Positions 11,869 to 21,840 of a stretch of DNA of 64,000 nucleotides are shown here, in pieces. How positions within the stretch are numbered: position 1 is the first letter of the stretch; every line of letters begins with the position of its first letter. This DNA comes from Lachancea mirantina (taxonomy: Eukaryota > Ascomycota > Saccharomycetes > Saccharomycetales > Saccharomycetaceae). A program made the position numbers and the translations under genes. Location of the stretch: the NCBI GenBank assembly GCA_900074745.1, contig LT598466.1:496001-560000 (forward strand), written 5' to 3'. The notes beneath the pieces were generated by a model. That model saw only the letters and a program-made list of their open reading frames with translations, had not been told where the DNA came from and did not search any database.

Positions 11869-12010
11869 TGACGATGAGTATTTGCTCATTACTCACGAAG
11901 CCCCGCTTTCCATCTTCTAGACTGGAAAATCCCGGCTCAATTTTTCGCTTGACAATTCCGATGGAAAGTTAGCTTTCGAGGCAAGTCATCGCTGCCCAAA
12001 ACCGGGTATT
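11869..12010 (+). promoter_or_regulatory. LYS14 upstream region with Lys14-type site and minimal uORF
   Basis: Only 142 nt separate PRP6 and LYS14. TCCGATGGA at 11957-11965 fits the published Lys14 binding consensus TCCRNYGGA. An ATG inside it begins a three-codon reading frame, ATGGAAAGTTAG at 11961-11972, that ends before the LYS14 start. A GTCACGTGAC palindrome overlaps the PRP6 stop. Confidence 0.5.
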
Positions 12011-14347
12011 ATGAAGCACTTAAAGTCGCCCATCGGACTTCAGGTCGACCGCGAAGGTCTTGGCCCAATTGTTGGTGCTTTGCAAACTTCTACGACATAC
12101 TTTTCGCCCGAATCGACTGAAAGTTCAGGCGGAAAAGAAGACTCGAGCAGAGGCAGTTTATTTCAGCAAAGTGGAGCGGATAGAATTTTGACGGCGCCTC
12201 ATTGTTTAGGCGCCGCTAATCTGTCTGATCTTGAGTTTTTTGGTCGCAGAAGTACGACTCCAATGTCGACTCCGGAGCGTAGTGATCCAGTCTCTAAAGA
12301 TAACAAAAGTGTCTCTGAAACGGCATTCGACGCTTCTTGTGACGCAAGGAATGAAGGTGGTGCGTACTCCGATGTCACTTCTAAAAATGGGGTGAAATTT
12401 AGTGACACTGTTCAGAACAACATTTCAACCTCGAGAGACGCTGCTGTTCCAAAGAGAAAGTATTCTCGCAATGGGTGCTTAGGATGCAAAAAGAAAAGAA
12501 TGAAGTGTGATGAGGGCAAGCCATCCTGTTGGCAGTGTTCGCGACTAGGCAGAGAGTGCGTTTACGTGCCGAATACCAAGAACAAGAAAAAACAACCGCG
12601 GGTTGGTAAGACTAATAACTCTAATGCTAAAATCAAGGCCAAGGGTCAACAGGCGGATCTGGTTCATCAGGACTTTCTAGCAGTAGCTGATTCAACTGCT
12701 GATGATACGAAAACGCCCAACTTGATGGAAGACGCTACCAATGGTATGACACTCACACAAACCCCGACAATGATCACAGAGTTGCCGAATTTGATTCCGA
12801 CCAAAAACATCAATGCGTATGACGCCAATTTATTGATACAAAATTTGAACGACATTGTCAATATGAAATTGAGTGAATCGATGATCAACGAAGATTTCAA
12901 AGACCTCGACTTCCCTGATTTTGGCTTTCCAGACTTGAACGCTCTTTCTACTAGGGAGAATTATGCCAGCGTTCCCATTTCATTCCTTGTGGATAACGTG
13001 ATGAATTTCAATCTCAGTTTGAAATCTTTTAAACTAGGACACATTCACGATAAATACCTGGAGGTTTTCTATTATGACTGTTTGGATTCCATTGCGCCAT
13101 TTTTCCAAAACCAAGGAAACCCGCTGCGCGACATTTTATTGTCGTTTGCCAAAGGAGAATCATATCTCCTATCAGCCATATTAGCCGTGGGAGCATCTAT
13201 TAGACATCGTAAAACGAATGATGTTGAGGACGAGAAAACTTATTGCGCATACTTGTCTCATTGTCTGGGGCTTCTCAGTGAACAGTTTAAAAATGAGATG
13301 AATGTTGTCAATAAGATAGAGCCAATTAGTTTAACGGTCTTGATGTTAACTTGGGATTGTATCTACACAATGAACAGTCAATGGAGATCTCACCTTAAGG
13401 GTGTCACTGAGCTGTTTAAAAAGATAAAAGCTGGCGACTCTTCCAAAGTGCTTAATGTAGCAAAATGCTGGTTTAAAGTCATTGAGACTTTTGCAAGTAT
13501 CAGTTCAGTATTAGGAGGTGCTTTAACCAGTGAAGTCGACCTTGACGCTATTTTTAATCCCTTTGATTACCCATACGTCGAGTCATTGAAATTTCTAAAC
13601 ATCATGACTCCTCTTAATGAGTTCAATTTACTGCGAGGGCACAAAGAAGATTTTGATCTGGTAATAAAGGAAGTTTTTAAGGCATTGAATATTATTCGTC
13701 ACTCTGAAAGGAACTACTTCTCGGAAGAGGGTATATTCGACAAAAGTTTGGACTATCTGTTATGGTCTAATCCCAACACTGACACATTTAAGGAATCTCT
13801 ATCCTATTTCAAAATACAGAAAATTTTGGTGGAATTAGACAAACAGTTGGAATACTCCTTCATAGACAATAGTGGAACCATTCCCATTACAAGCCAATCT
13901 CATCCAAAAAACAGTAAAATTATTGACAACGCTATCGATGTTGTCAAAATGAAGAACGGTGATGAAATTGCGATAAGCTGGTATGACATCTCACATCAAA
14001 CTCAAGTTTTATCCTTCTTATTAATCGTTTTGCTCAAGCTTCTGGGTATACCGAAAGAATCTATCGCGATACAGCAGATAGTTAAGAAAATAACCAGTTT
14101 TTTTGGGTTTCTGGATAGCGACGACCCTCCTCAAAATTTGAGAACCTGTTATTCGAATTTTGCAATTTTGATTGCCGGTTTGAACGCTATCGATGAGGGC
14201 ACGCGGGACGTGATAAAAAAATACTATAAACTCAATGGAAGTAGATTCCAGCGCCTGACTGAGCACAATCTAAATAGGCTTGAGAAGGTTTGGTACGGTA
14301 ATAAACAAGAGTACAAATTGGAAGACCAGGACGTGTTGACTTGGTAA
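12011..14347 (+). CDS. LYS14: Zinc-cluster transcription activator Lys14
   Basis: In yeast Lys14 activates lysine-biosynthesis genes in response to the pathway intermediate alpha-aminoadipate semialdehyde. The 778-residue protein (790 in S. cerevisiae) has a Zn2Cys6 domain at about 156-183 with all six cysteines (CLGCKKKRMKC, then C, C and C at the usual spacing) and the neighbouring GKPSCWQC segment, which I recall as closely similar in S. cerevisiae Lys14. A long regulatory domain of the fungal-specific type follows from about residue 330. YDR034C lies next to YDR033W and YDR035W in S. cerevisiae, which supports the call. The start ATG at 12011 is the first after the PRP6 stop apart from the small upstream frame. 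Confidence 0.88.
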   Translation: MKHLKSPIGLQVDREGLGPIVGALQTSTTYFSPESTESSGGKEDSSRGSLFQQSGADRILTAPHCLGAANLSDLEFFGRRSTTPMSTPERSDPVSKDNKSVSETAFDASCDARNEGGAYSDVTSKNGVKFSDTVQNNISTSRDAAVPKRKYSRNGCLGCKKKRMKCDEGKPSCWQCSRLGRECVYVPNTKNKKKQPRVGKTNNSNAKIKAKGQQADLVHQDFLAVADSTADDTKTPNLMEDATNGMTLTQTPTMITELPNLIPTKNINAYDANLLIQNLNDIVNMKLSESMINEDFKDLDFPDFGFPDLNALSTRENYASVPISFLVDNVMNFNLSLKSFKLGHIHDKYLEVFYYDCLDSIAPFFQNQGNPLRDILLSFAKGESYLLSAILAVGASIRHRKTNDVEDEKTYCAYLSHCLGLLSEQFKNEMNVVNKIEPISLTVLMLTWDCIYTMNSQWRSHLKGVTELFKKIKAGDSSKVLNVAKCWFKVIETFASISSVLGGALTSEVDLDAIFNPFDYPYVESLKFLNIMTPLNEFNLLRGHKEDFDLVIKEVFKALNIIRHSERNYFSEEGIFDKSLDYLLWSNPNTDTFKESLSYFKIQKILVELDKQLEYSFIDNSGTIPITSQSHPKNSKIIDNAIDVVKMKNGDEIAISWYDISHQTQVLSFLLIVLLKLLGIPKESIAIQQIVKKITSFFGFLDSDDPPQNLRTCYSNFAILIAGLNAIDEGTRDVIKKYYKLNGSRFQRLTEHNLNRLEKVWYGNKQEYKLEDQDVLTW

Positions 14348-14439
14348 GGTGCCTTAATGGATCCCCGAAACTGATTTGTAAATATACAACAGGCGGCTTT
14401 GCAATATGTAACTAGTCAGCTTAAGTATCAATACTTCAT

Positions 14440-15720
14440 TTAGCTTACCACCATTAAGCCAAGAATAGAATCGATAACCTGAGCAGCAACAATCGATGTG
14501 ATTTCGCCATTAGAATCGAAAGCGGGTGCGACTTCCACGACATCGGCACCGACAATATTTAGACCTTCCAATCCGTCAAGCACGGTGAGCAGCTCTCTAG
14601 AAGTCAATCCACCAGGTTCAGGGGTCCCCGTTCCAGGAGCAAAGGCAAGGTCCAACACATCGATGTCAATAGTCAGGTAAATGGGCAGATCACCAACTCT
14701 ATCTTTGATAGTTTTAACAATTTCTTTGAAGTTGAGTAAATCGAAATCGCGAGCCACAATTTTGTCGAAACCGCACTCACGATCGTGTTTTTCGTCATAA
14801 AGATCGAAATATGGAGCTCTGAGACCCACATGTAGGGATTTATCGTCTCTAATGTAACCCCATTCGTGTGCAAAATGCAGGAAAGTACCATGATTGATGC
14901 TTTGCGTCTTAGTTATACCGCCACCTAGAACCTTAGGATCCCAAGTGTCGATATGAGAGTCAAAATGGATGACAGCCATTTGTCCATGGTGCTCATAGGC
15001 TGCTCTGAGAGCCATAAGCGTAATAGTGTGATCGCCGCCAAGCGTGATAACTTTTGGCACCTTGAGATCTGTTCTATTCGTGCTCTGCTTATACACGGCT
15101 CTTTCACCCCGGTAGAGCGCGTTCAAAGCCAACCGGTTGTCAAAAGGCGTCATGGGCACATCACCACAATCCACAATTTTATAGCCCGCATTGTATGGAT
15201 CTAAAGTGCGAAGTTTGGACCCAGGAAAACCACGAACGGGTAAGACGCCTTGACCAAGTCGCCTTGATCCTTGTCTGATACTGTTGGGCCCAAAACGTGC
15301 TCCTGGCCGGTAAGACACCGAAGTGTCAAAAGGTGCGCCCAAAATAGCAATATCGTAATTTGGAGCATTTTCCGCGTCTTTGGACTTAAAACATTGTTCC
15401 ATTGGCACATGAGCAAACGTAACAATGCCCGAAAATAATTGTATATCCGAAAGGAAACTGTCGTCGGGATAAGATATTCGGTGATTCTCGTAAAATCCGC
15501 ACTGTGCCCGGAATTCTTCAGTTTCCGAATCGTCAAGAACATATTTTTTCTTTCCAACGCTCAAATCTTGGATTTCACCTTCCACATGTGGAGTTAGCAC
15601 TTCGCCAAATAACTGGTTCAATATACTGTCTTGCTCATCTTCAAAAAGAACTTGTCTTTGATTGTTCAGAATTCCGGCCCAAGCAACGCCCAAAAAGTTG
15701 GCATAAATGAACAAACGCAT
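14440..15720 (-). CDS. Secreted-type ureohydrolase (agmatinase/guanidinobutyrase family)
   Basis: Manganese enzyme that should split a guanidino compound into urea and an amine. The 426 residues carry the family's ligand motifs: LGGDHT (H231), HFDSHID (D254, H256, D258) and TIDIDVLD (D352, D354), plus APGTGTPEPGG, typical of agmatinases rather than arginases. The N-terminus reads as a signal peptide: a short basic start, a hydrophobic core of about 13 residues and AWA-G as a likely cleavage site near residue 15. S. pombe has agmatinase-like proteins with signal peptides, and Kluyveromyces has a guanidinobutyrase. S. cerevisiae has no counterpart here. It is divergent from a MATE transporter. 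The actual substrate cannot be told from sequence. Confidence 0.88.
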   Translation of the reverse strand: MRLFIYANFLGVAWAGILNNQRQVLFEDEQDSILNQLFGEVLTPHVEGEIQDLSVGKKKYVLDDSETEEFRAQCGFYENHRISYPDDSFLSDIQLFSGIVTFAHVPMEQCFKSKDAENAPNYDIAILGAPFDTSVSYRPGARFGPNSIRQGSRRLGQGVLPVRGFPGSKLRTLDPYNAGYKIVDCGDVPMTPFDNRLALNALYRGERAVYKQSTNRTDLKVPKVITLGGDHTITLMALRAAYEHHGQMAVIHFDSHIDTWDPKVLGGGITKTQSINHGTFLHFAHEWGYIRDDKSLHVGLRAPYFDLYDEKHDRECGFDKIVARDFDLLNFKEIVKTIKDRVGDLPIYLTIDIDVLDLAFAPGTGTPEPGGLTSRELLTVLDGLEGLNIVGADVVEVAPAFDSNGEITSIVAAQVIDSILGLMVVS

Positions 15721-16116
15721 AATCAGTTCACAAACTGCACCTAATTGCCGCTAGTTGACACCTCCTTGAGTCTCCGTCATCTTCTCATGGCTCATTTATA
15801 TAATACTTTTGAAAGATGTCATCTAAAGGGCTCTTCCTGGAAAAGTTAACAAAATCACGTGATCCGCTCGGAATTTTGAGCTTCTTCGCATCCATTTCCT
15901 CGGAATTCCTTATTAGGTATAAATTCGCTATCAGTAGAAGCGGCCGATAAGGAACTACATATATCGAGAAATCAAGAAGAGCGGAAAGACTGAAAAAGTT
16001 GGAAAGAAAAACCGTTAGAAAATTGGTTTCGGCCGATGAAGAAGAGTGTTTGCTATTAAGAAGCGCGTTGTTCTTGAAGGAGAACTTCTGGATTAGTGGG
16101 CTTACGAGCGGAAAAA
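15721..16116. promoter_or_regulatory. Shared divergent promoter of ureohydrolase and MATE transporter
   Basis: 396 nt between two divergent ATGs. It contains the palindrome ATCACGTGAT at 15854-15863 (Cbf1-type E-box), a GATAAG core at 15946-15951 (GATA-factor type, used in nitrogen control), and a TATA-like stretch near 15795 that faces the ureohydrolase. Confidence 0.45.
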
Positions 16117-17565
16117 ATGAACGAACGAAATGCGTTGAAAGATCAATGCGAAAGATACGCGTACGGCGCAATTGGCGGGCGAGAAGATGCATTAGCGGTG
16201 AAAACAAGCTACGAGAAGGAATTTCAACAAATAGGTCGTAATGCCATGCCTTTAATAGCCACTTTTTTGTTACAGTTTTCGCTTTCATCTGTCACTATTT
16301 TGTTTGTCGGAAGACTTGGAGCAGTAGAACTGGGCGGTGTTTCGTTGGCAAATGTCACTTTCACAGCGACTTCGGCCGTTTTTGTGGGAATGGCAACATG
16401 CTTGGATACTTTGTGTCCACAAGCTTACGGTGCAGGGCAGTATAAGCTGGTTGGGCTGTATTTCCAACGAGGACTTGCCATTAACGCTGTTTTCTCGATC
16501 CCAATTGCCCTTCTTTGGTGGTTTTCAAAGAGCATTTTATGCAAAATAGTAGACGATATGCGACTCGTGGAAATCGCTGCCAGGTATCTACGAATCATGG
16601 TTGCGTGCATCCCCGGGTACATTACGTTCGAGTGCGGTAAAAAATATCTACAGGCCCAAAACGATTTCACCACAGCGCAAAACATTTTGTTCGCTTGTGC
16701 GCCTTTGAATGTGCTATTCAACTACCTGTTTGTTTTCAAATTTGGTTGGGGGATTGTAGGCGCACCAATTGCGACGACGACAACATACACGCTAATGGGC
16801 GTTTCGATCATATTTGCCGTGCTACGTTTAAATTGGACGAAACGCGAAATTCATTGCTGGTCTTCACTTAAAGATTGGCGAGAAATATTCAAGAGTTGGG
16901 ATTCTATGATTTATTTGGCCGTCCCGGGAATTATCATGATTGAAGCAGAATTCTTGGCGTTTGAAACTCTTACTGTGCTGTCTGCTAAATTTGGTACTGA
17001 GCTTCTAGCGGCCCAATCGGTAGCTGCGTCCATTCAATCTTTGACTTTCCAGGTTCCCTTTTCTGTCAGTGTCGCGGCGTCCAATAGGATTGCATACCAT
17101 ATAGGCACTGGTAATTCGCATAATTGTAAAGTCGCTACGCGGACGACATTACTTCAATTTGGGTCGCTGATTGGTGTGGTGAATTTTCTGATTTTGGTAT
17201 TGGGACGGAATAGAATTTGTTCGTTTTTCACCAGAGATACTGCCGTCCAGCAAGCTGCTGCCCAGATATTACCAATAATTGGTATCAATCAACTTTATGA
17301 TGCGTTCAACGTCTTGGCTGCCGGATGTCTCAGGGCACAAGGACGTCAAAGAGTTGGTGGATATCTAAACATCGTGGCGTATTATGCAATAGGGTTACCA
17401 TTGGCACTAATTATGGGCTTCCATTACAAGCTAGGTCTGCAAGGTTTCTGGATTGGACTTGGCGTCGGTATTTTAATTCTGGCGTTAGGCGAGCTATACT
17501 GCATACAAAAGTCCAACTGGGCTGGCATCATCCACAGTTCTCATCTGCTACATCAAGAAGTTTGA
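16117..17565 (+). CDS. MATE family cation/drug exporter
   Basis: Multidrug and toxin extrusion protein, which exports organic cations in exchange for protons across the plasma or vacuolar membrane. The 482 residues contain about 12 hydrophobic segments and the two-fold repeat of the family, with the typical start of the first repeat (QIGRNAMPLIATFLLQF), LDTLCPQAYGAGQ after helix 2, and the second-half equivalents AVPGIIMIEAEF and QSVAASIQSLTFQVPF. S. cerevisiae relatives are ERC1, YDR338C and YHR032W. The start is ATG 16117; the frame extends 7 codons further to a GTG. It forms a divergent pair with the ureohydrolase and is inserted between LYS14 and MRH1, which are neighbours in S. cerevisiae. 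Confidence 0.92.
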   Translation: MNERNALKDQCERYAYGAIGGREDALAVKTSYEKEFQQIGRNAMPLIATFLLQFSLSSVTILFVGRLGAVELGGVSLANVTFTATSAVFVGMATCLDTLCPQAYGAGQYKLVGLYFQRGLAINAVFSIPIALLWWFSKSILCKIVDDMRLVEIAARYLRIMVACIPGYITFECGKKYLQAQNDFTTAQNILFACAPLNVLFNYLFVFKFGWGIVGAPIATTTTYTLMGVSIIFAVLRLNWTKREIHCWSSLKDWREIFKSWDSMIYLAVPGIIMIEAEFLAFETLTVLSAKFGTELLAAQSVAASIQSLTFQVPFSVSVAASNRIAYHIGTGNSHNCKVATRTTLLQFGSLIGVVNFLILVLGRNRICSFFTRDTAVQQAAAQILPIIGINQLYDAFNVLAAGCLRAQGRQRVGGYLNIVAYYAIGLPLALIMGFHYKLGLQGFWIGLGVGILILALGELYCIQKSNWAGIIHSSHLLHQEV

Positions 17566-17946
17566 TACATAGCGTTGTGCATCGGTAAATACTTGAACTG
17601 TGATTAAAGACCAACAATTACTGGCGTCAGATACAGTGCAGACGGATACGGAGCAAAATGAAAATTAAAGCAACTTGCAGTTGTGCAGGCTGTCGTGAAA
17701 TTAGCAATTAGACACAAAAGGTATACACAAGGAATGGATACGAGTGAGTAAAGTTGATAATATTCTATAGTGGGGAAATGAACGAACTGGAACGATCGAC
17801 GAAAATTTGAATGCTTTTCATTAAAAATGGGTATGAAGAAACCCTTCCTTCCCTTTGCAGGTCATAAATGAGTGTAATTCAGTGCAACGATTTTGCCTCA
17901 AAGTTGCAGTGGCAGAATATCAAATTGTTTTGACGGTTTTTTGCAT
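17566..17946. other. Convergent spacer, no gene seen
   Basis: 381 nt between the stop codons of the MATE gene and MRH1/YRO2. It should hold two 3' ends. Nothing else recognised. Confidence 0.6.
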
Positions 17947-18870
17947 TTAAGCTGGAGAATTGTTACTCTTTGGAGACACAGCGGTTTCACCAGAGTGTCT
18001 TGCAGTGGCAATTGAGTTCATGGACTTTTCATGAGGCATGACGTTAAAGTTGTTGGCTTGTGAAAGCAATTGCAATCTTTCAAGGCCCACGCTGCTAGCT
18101 AGGAAATTAACCAAGCAAGGTAGGAAACCTAGCAAAATACAGTCAAGGATACCGTACCACACAGCCTCGGAGTTTGGTTGAATGACGTTACCACCTTCGG
18201 AAAGACCGAAACAGATTGGGTAGATCCACCAGATACCCATAATGATACCCATAATTCCATTGAAATAGGTAAAAACGTCCTGACCAAGCTTGAAGGCCAT
18301 GTTACGAGAAGTGATCATCAAACTAGTGCAGCAACACACGGAAGCGGCGATTCCTAGCGAGAAGAACCCCCATTTGTAAGTCGAGTCGACGAGAGAAGCG
18401 ATCAGCATGAAAACGACGTAGACTTCAGTCAAAGCGACGTGGAAGATGGTTTGAATCCAAGGGGTGGTAGACAAAAGTCCCACTTGAATGATGGGCCATG
18501 GGAGAGCCAAAAACCAGCCAACGTACCTGGCGTAGAAAATCTGTCTGACACCTGGGAATTCGGTCTGGGTGCTGACTTTGATGTGGTTGTACTTGGCCCT
18601 GATGCCGACCCATCCAAGGTCCGAGGCCACCGTGAAATACGTGAGCGCCATGAACAGAGTTGGGGCCACTGCGGTAAAGTAGAACACTCTTTCACGTGAC
18701 GGCTTGGTGAACGAAAGTCCGATCATAAGGCCCGCTAGCACCAGGAAGAAACAAAACGCAGAAAACAGCCAGTCGGAACCTCTAGAAGTCAAGTGGAAAT
18801 CCGTGCCTTTGGGGGCATTAATGGTAATGGCTTCGTTTCCGCCTCTTTTCGCTAAGTCGATGTACGTCAT
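17947..18870 (-). CDS. MRH1: Opsin-related seven-helix membrane protein (Mrh1/Yro2)
   Basis: Plasma-membrane protein of the fungal opsin-related class, linked in S. cerevisiae to stress and weak-acid response; no pump activity is expected. The 307 residues have seven hydrophobic segments after a short polar N-terminus. In the last helix the opsin pattern of Asp followed four residues later by the retinal-binding Lys is D243-C-I-L-L247, so the lysine is absent, and the helix-C aspartate after RY is also missing (RYVGW). This is usual for opsin-related proteins. The gene represents the single ancestor of the YDR033W/YBR054W pair. The C-terminus is a short Ser/Asn-rich tail. Confidence 0.93.
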   Translation of the reverse strand: MTYIDLAKRGGNEAITINAPKGTDFHLTSRGSDWLFSAFCFFLVLAGLMIGLSFTKPSRERVFYFTAVAPTLFMALTYFTVASDLGWVGIRAKYNHIKVSTQTEFPGVRQIFYARYVGWFLALPWPIIQVGLLSTTPWIQTIFHVALTEVYVVFMLIASLVDSTYKWGFFSLGIAASVCCCTSLMITSRNMAFKLGQDVFTYFNGIMGIIMGIWWIYPICFGLSEGGNVIQPNSEAVWYGILDCILLGFLPCLVNFLASSVGLERLQLLSQANNFNVMPHEKSMNSIATARHSGETAVSPKSNNSPA

Positions 18871-20802
18871 GGGTGATTAAGGTTAAATTATTAGAGTTTG
18901 CAGATATTCACTTAGAGATTTCAGTACAATTATTAGGATTAATCCAGAATCTCAAGGAAAAGCTGGTATCTATCAAGCTCGGTGAGTTGTTATTATTGCA
19001 GTTTAGAAAAAAAAACCCAGTAACTCTTTAGCCCCATTAAATCTCCCACCCAGCCTTTTTATACGATTTTAAAGGCCCCGTTTACAAATTACCTCTTGTA
19101 GACAACAAATAGTTCCCGAGTGAATTTGCTATGCCCTCATTCCCATTATCTCCCTCCCATGCCCACTCTGGTCCTGTCGCTGACAGTCGGATATTCCGTG
19201 ATACCACAGGTTGCCGAAACGAGCTTCGAAGAAAACGAGAAGCCGCTTATGTAAGCTCGGACATTAGGCTCCATCTCACTAAGCACTGCATCGCGAGGCA
19301 TTTTTGGACCAACAGCGGCGATGCGATGAGCAAGCCAACGTTAGCCGAGAAACCATAGCAGCAGCACCTGCGCAGCAGCGCGGGTGCTGCTATTGCTAAG
19401 CAACTATTTGTCTCAATAAGACCAAGTAATTGCTTTTAGAAATTGCCGAGATGGGCTAAAGTATCTCAGATCTCTTAGTAAGATGGTAGATGTGGTAGGA
19501 AAGCTTACGGAAGAGATCCGACATGTAGATGTCTCGCAACGGCTTCAAAAGTGCTCGTTGTAGGGCAATGACGTTTTAGGTCGGAAAAAATTGGTGCGGC
19601 GCTGTGACGGGTATAGCGCGAAACGTGGGTGACCTCGGCGTACCGCGGGAGTTTGTTCGGGGAGTTGTGAGTTGCAGAAGCCGGGAGGGTCTTGTTGGGG
19701 ATGACATGGTGGAAGCTGGACTGGGGGTATATGCGAGCTGTAGAGGAAGTAGAGTGTGGAAGGGAGTTTGGGAATTGTGGTAGGATGGAGGCTGTAGGAC
19801 ACCGGTCTTGGTATCTATCACTTGTTCCATTGAAGAGTGCTGACATTTGCCTTGCGAGTGTCGTCGGCGATGTGTTTGTTTGTATTTGACGTTTAGGGCC
19901 CAACTGCTGTGCTTACATGCAAGGCGGTGTGCCGTGCATGAGTCGTAGAGGGACCGCTGCTGCGCGACGGCGCGGCGGGACGGCAAAACATAAACAACTG
20001 GCATGTAGTGGTGACCCGGTCGTGGCTAAAGAGGGTCAAATCCTTGAGGGGACATCTTGTAAAGGGGGACGGGGTGTCCAGCTGTCCCTGGCGTCTCTTT
20101 CTTCAGCTCACTAGGGTGACGCAAGCGCCCGTTTGAAGTTGTCAGACGGTGCAGTTCGACTTTGTCAGCTTGAATTGATACCCATGGTCAATGTAGCGTT
20201 TCCATTTGACGGTTGTCGTATTTACCGGTGGGTCGGCTGCACACTAGAAGAGTTCATTTTTCTTCAAGCCGCGGTTGTCAACAGTCGCATATACGTCGAG
20301 GGTTCACAATGTGCGCGTCCAAACCGTTCCCATCTCATTATGCTCCTAAATCATTTTTTGGATACTAGCAAGCTGGTCTGACGGGTCGTAGCTTTCAAAG
20401 CCCAGCAATGGTTGTAATTTTGTCAAAAGTCGCTAGAGGAATCGAGCATCGTCGCTTTGCGAAATCTGGAGGCATACAACGCGGCGCGCTCTTGGAATTG
20501 ATCAATGGACACCTCGTATCCACTCATATCGCAATTCAAGATATCAAGACATCTTACAGTCAATTCATCTTATTTAAGTCCGTTTATTTACGGGAAAGGC
20601 TCACCCAAAACCTAATTATGGCTTCTGGACTGATTCCTACTTACTGCGACCGCTCTAAACGGGATACCAACTCATTTCTCATGAGTTTGTTCTTACCTTG
20701 TATCGCAAGGCGAGATATAAATGGCTGGACATTATGTGAAAATCCAAGTTCGAGGTCCCTTGTACCTGTCAGAAAGCAAGAACATTGAAAAGAGAACGCA
20801 AA
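18871..20802. promoter_or_regulatory. Long divergent intergenic region (MRH1 and YBR053C)
   Basis: 1.93 kb with several overlapping minus-strand ORFs at 19505-20004 that share the same DNA in three frames and look spurious. It contains a strong hairpin (19360-19391) and GC-rich stretches near 19960-20080. An AGGGG stress-type core lies near 20047. Stress genes such as MRH1 often have long upstream regions, which may be the explanation. Confidence 0.5.
19360..19391. repeat. Strong 32-nt inverted repeat (hairpin)
   Basis: Arms AGCAGCACC-TGCGC (19360-19373) and GCGCG-GGTGCTGCT (19378-19391) pair over 14 bp with one T-G wobble around the tetraloop AGCA. It lies about 490 nt upstream of MRH1. No T-run follows on either strand, so it is not a simple terminator. 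Confidence 0.75.
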
Positions 20803-21840
20803 ATGGCTCCAAAGCAGGACTTAGCGCTTGATGTTTATTTCAAAGACGTGGACCCTCGACTCTCAGAGGGAATTACTTACTTAGCAGCCTCTAAAACGCT
20901 GCTATGGGTCGATATTTTTAAGGGCGAGATTCACCGCGTCACGGATATCGACAACCCTCGCGAGTCTCACAAGAAACTTTCAATCAGCGCGAGAAACTAC
21001 GACGGTGAGTATACTTTCTCTAAGGAGTATCCAGAACGTGTAGGTGTCGTTTTCCCAGTGGACGGTGCAGACAGTGCTGCCGAAGTTGATGAAGTATACT
21101 TTGCTGCCAAGTATGGAATTGGACGTGGCCGATTTTCGACCAATCAGTGGCAATACGTGCTTCCGTTTTCATTGTGCAAGGCAATGGAGTATAAGGATCC
21201 AGTCAGATTGAGATCTAACGACGGGAACGTCGCACCCAACGGTGACATTTACGTCGGACTCATGACAGATTTCCATGTCGATCTGAATAAATCCAACGAG
21301 GCCGAGGGTTGTGTCTTATGCATAAATCTCAAACGTGGGACCGTAGACCTGGTTTGGGATCACATCTACATTCCCAACAGTATCAATTGGAACCCGAGTC
21401 ACGACACATTGTACCTCACTGACTCCCTCAATTTCAAAGTTTGGCAGATGCCGTATGTGAACGGCACAGCCCAACCGGATCATAAGCGGGTTTTTGTCGA
21501 TTTCGAAGATCTGAAGGCTGAGTTTGAGTCTCCTGAACCTGACGGAAGCGTCGTTGACGTCAGAAATGGCAATTTCGTCACAGCCGTGTTCTCGACGCAT
21601 AAAATTCAAGTCTATAGCTCCTCTGCGCAGTTGTTACGTGAACTTTCGTTGACACACACACCGGCAATCACTTGCTGCGTTTTTGGCCCCAACGGTGATC
21701 TTTTCGTGACTACGGCGTCCGCGGATGTTCAGGAGGGCAAAGATCTGGGTCCCGGGGGAGGCCTTTTCCGTATCCCAGCCAAAATTCTAGGGTTTTCTGA
21801 GACTGGTGTTCAGTCTTCCAAGAGAGCTCCAGAGTTGTAA
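20803..21840 (+). CDS. SMP-30/gluconolactonase-like beta-propeller protein (YBR053C orthologue)
   Basis: 345-residue member of the SMP-30/gluconolactonase/LRE family, a six-bladed calcium-binding propeller with lactonase activity in known members; the yeast protein has no assigned substrate. Recognisable parts are the first blade SEGITYLAASKTLLWVDIF with the metal-site Glu, the GNVAPNGDIYVGLM segment, INWNPSHDTLYLTDS and CCVFGPNGDLFVTTAS near the end. The start is taken at ATG 20803, since the frame's upstream extension begins with TTG. S. cerevisiae YBR053C (358 residues) occupies the same place. It is followed in tandem by PST2. Confidence 0.9.
   Translation: MAPKQDLALDVYFKDVDPRLSEGITYLAASKTLLWVDIFKGEIHRVTDIDNPRESHKKLSISARNYDGEYTFSKEYPERVGVVFPVDGADSAAEVDEVYFAAKYGIGRGRFSTNQWQYVLPFSLCKAMEYKDPVRLRSNDGNVAPNGDIYVGLMTDFHVDLNKSNEAEGCVLCINLKRGTVDLVWDHIYIPNSINWNPSHDTLYLTDSLNFKVWQMPYVNGTAQPDHKRVFVDFEDLKAEFESPEPDGSVVDVRNGNFVTAVFSTHKIQVYSSSAQLLRELSLTHTPAITCCVFGPNGDLFVTTASADVQEGKDLGPGGGLFRIPAKILGFSETGVQSSKRAPEL

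Noticed and set aside
19505-20004. Three overlapping minus-strand ORFs of 85-142 codons
   Set aside because: All three frames are open over the same GC-rich DNA, the products are Ser/Thr/Pro/His-rich without domains, and no gene is known at this place.
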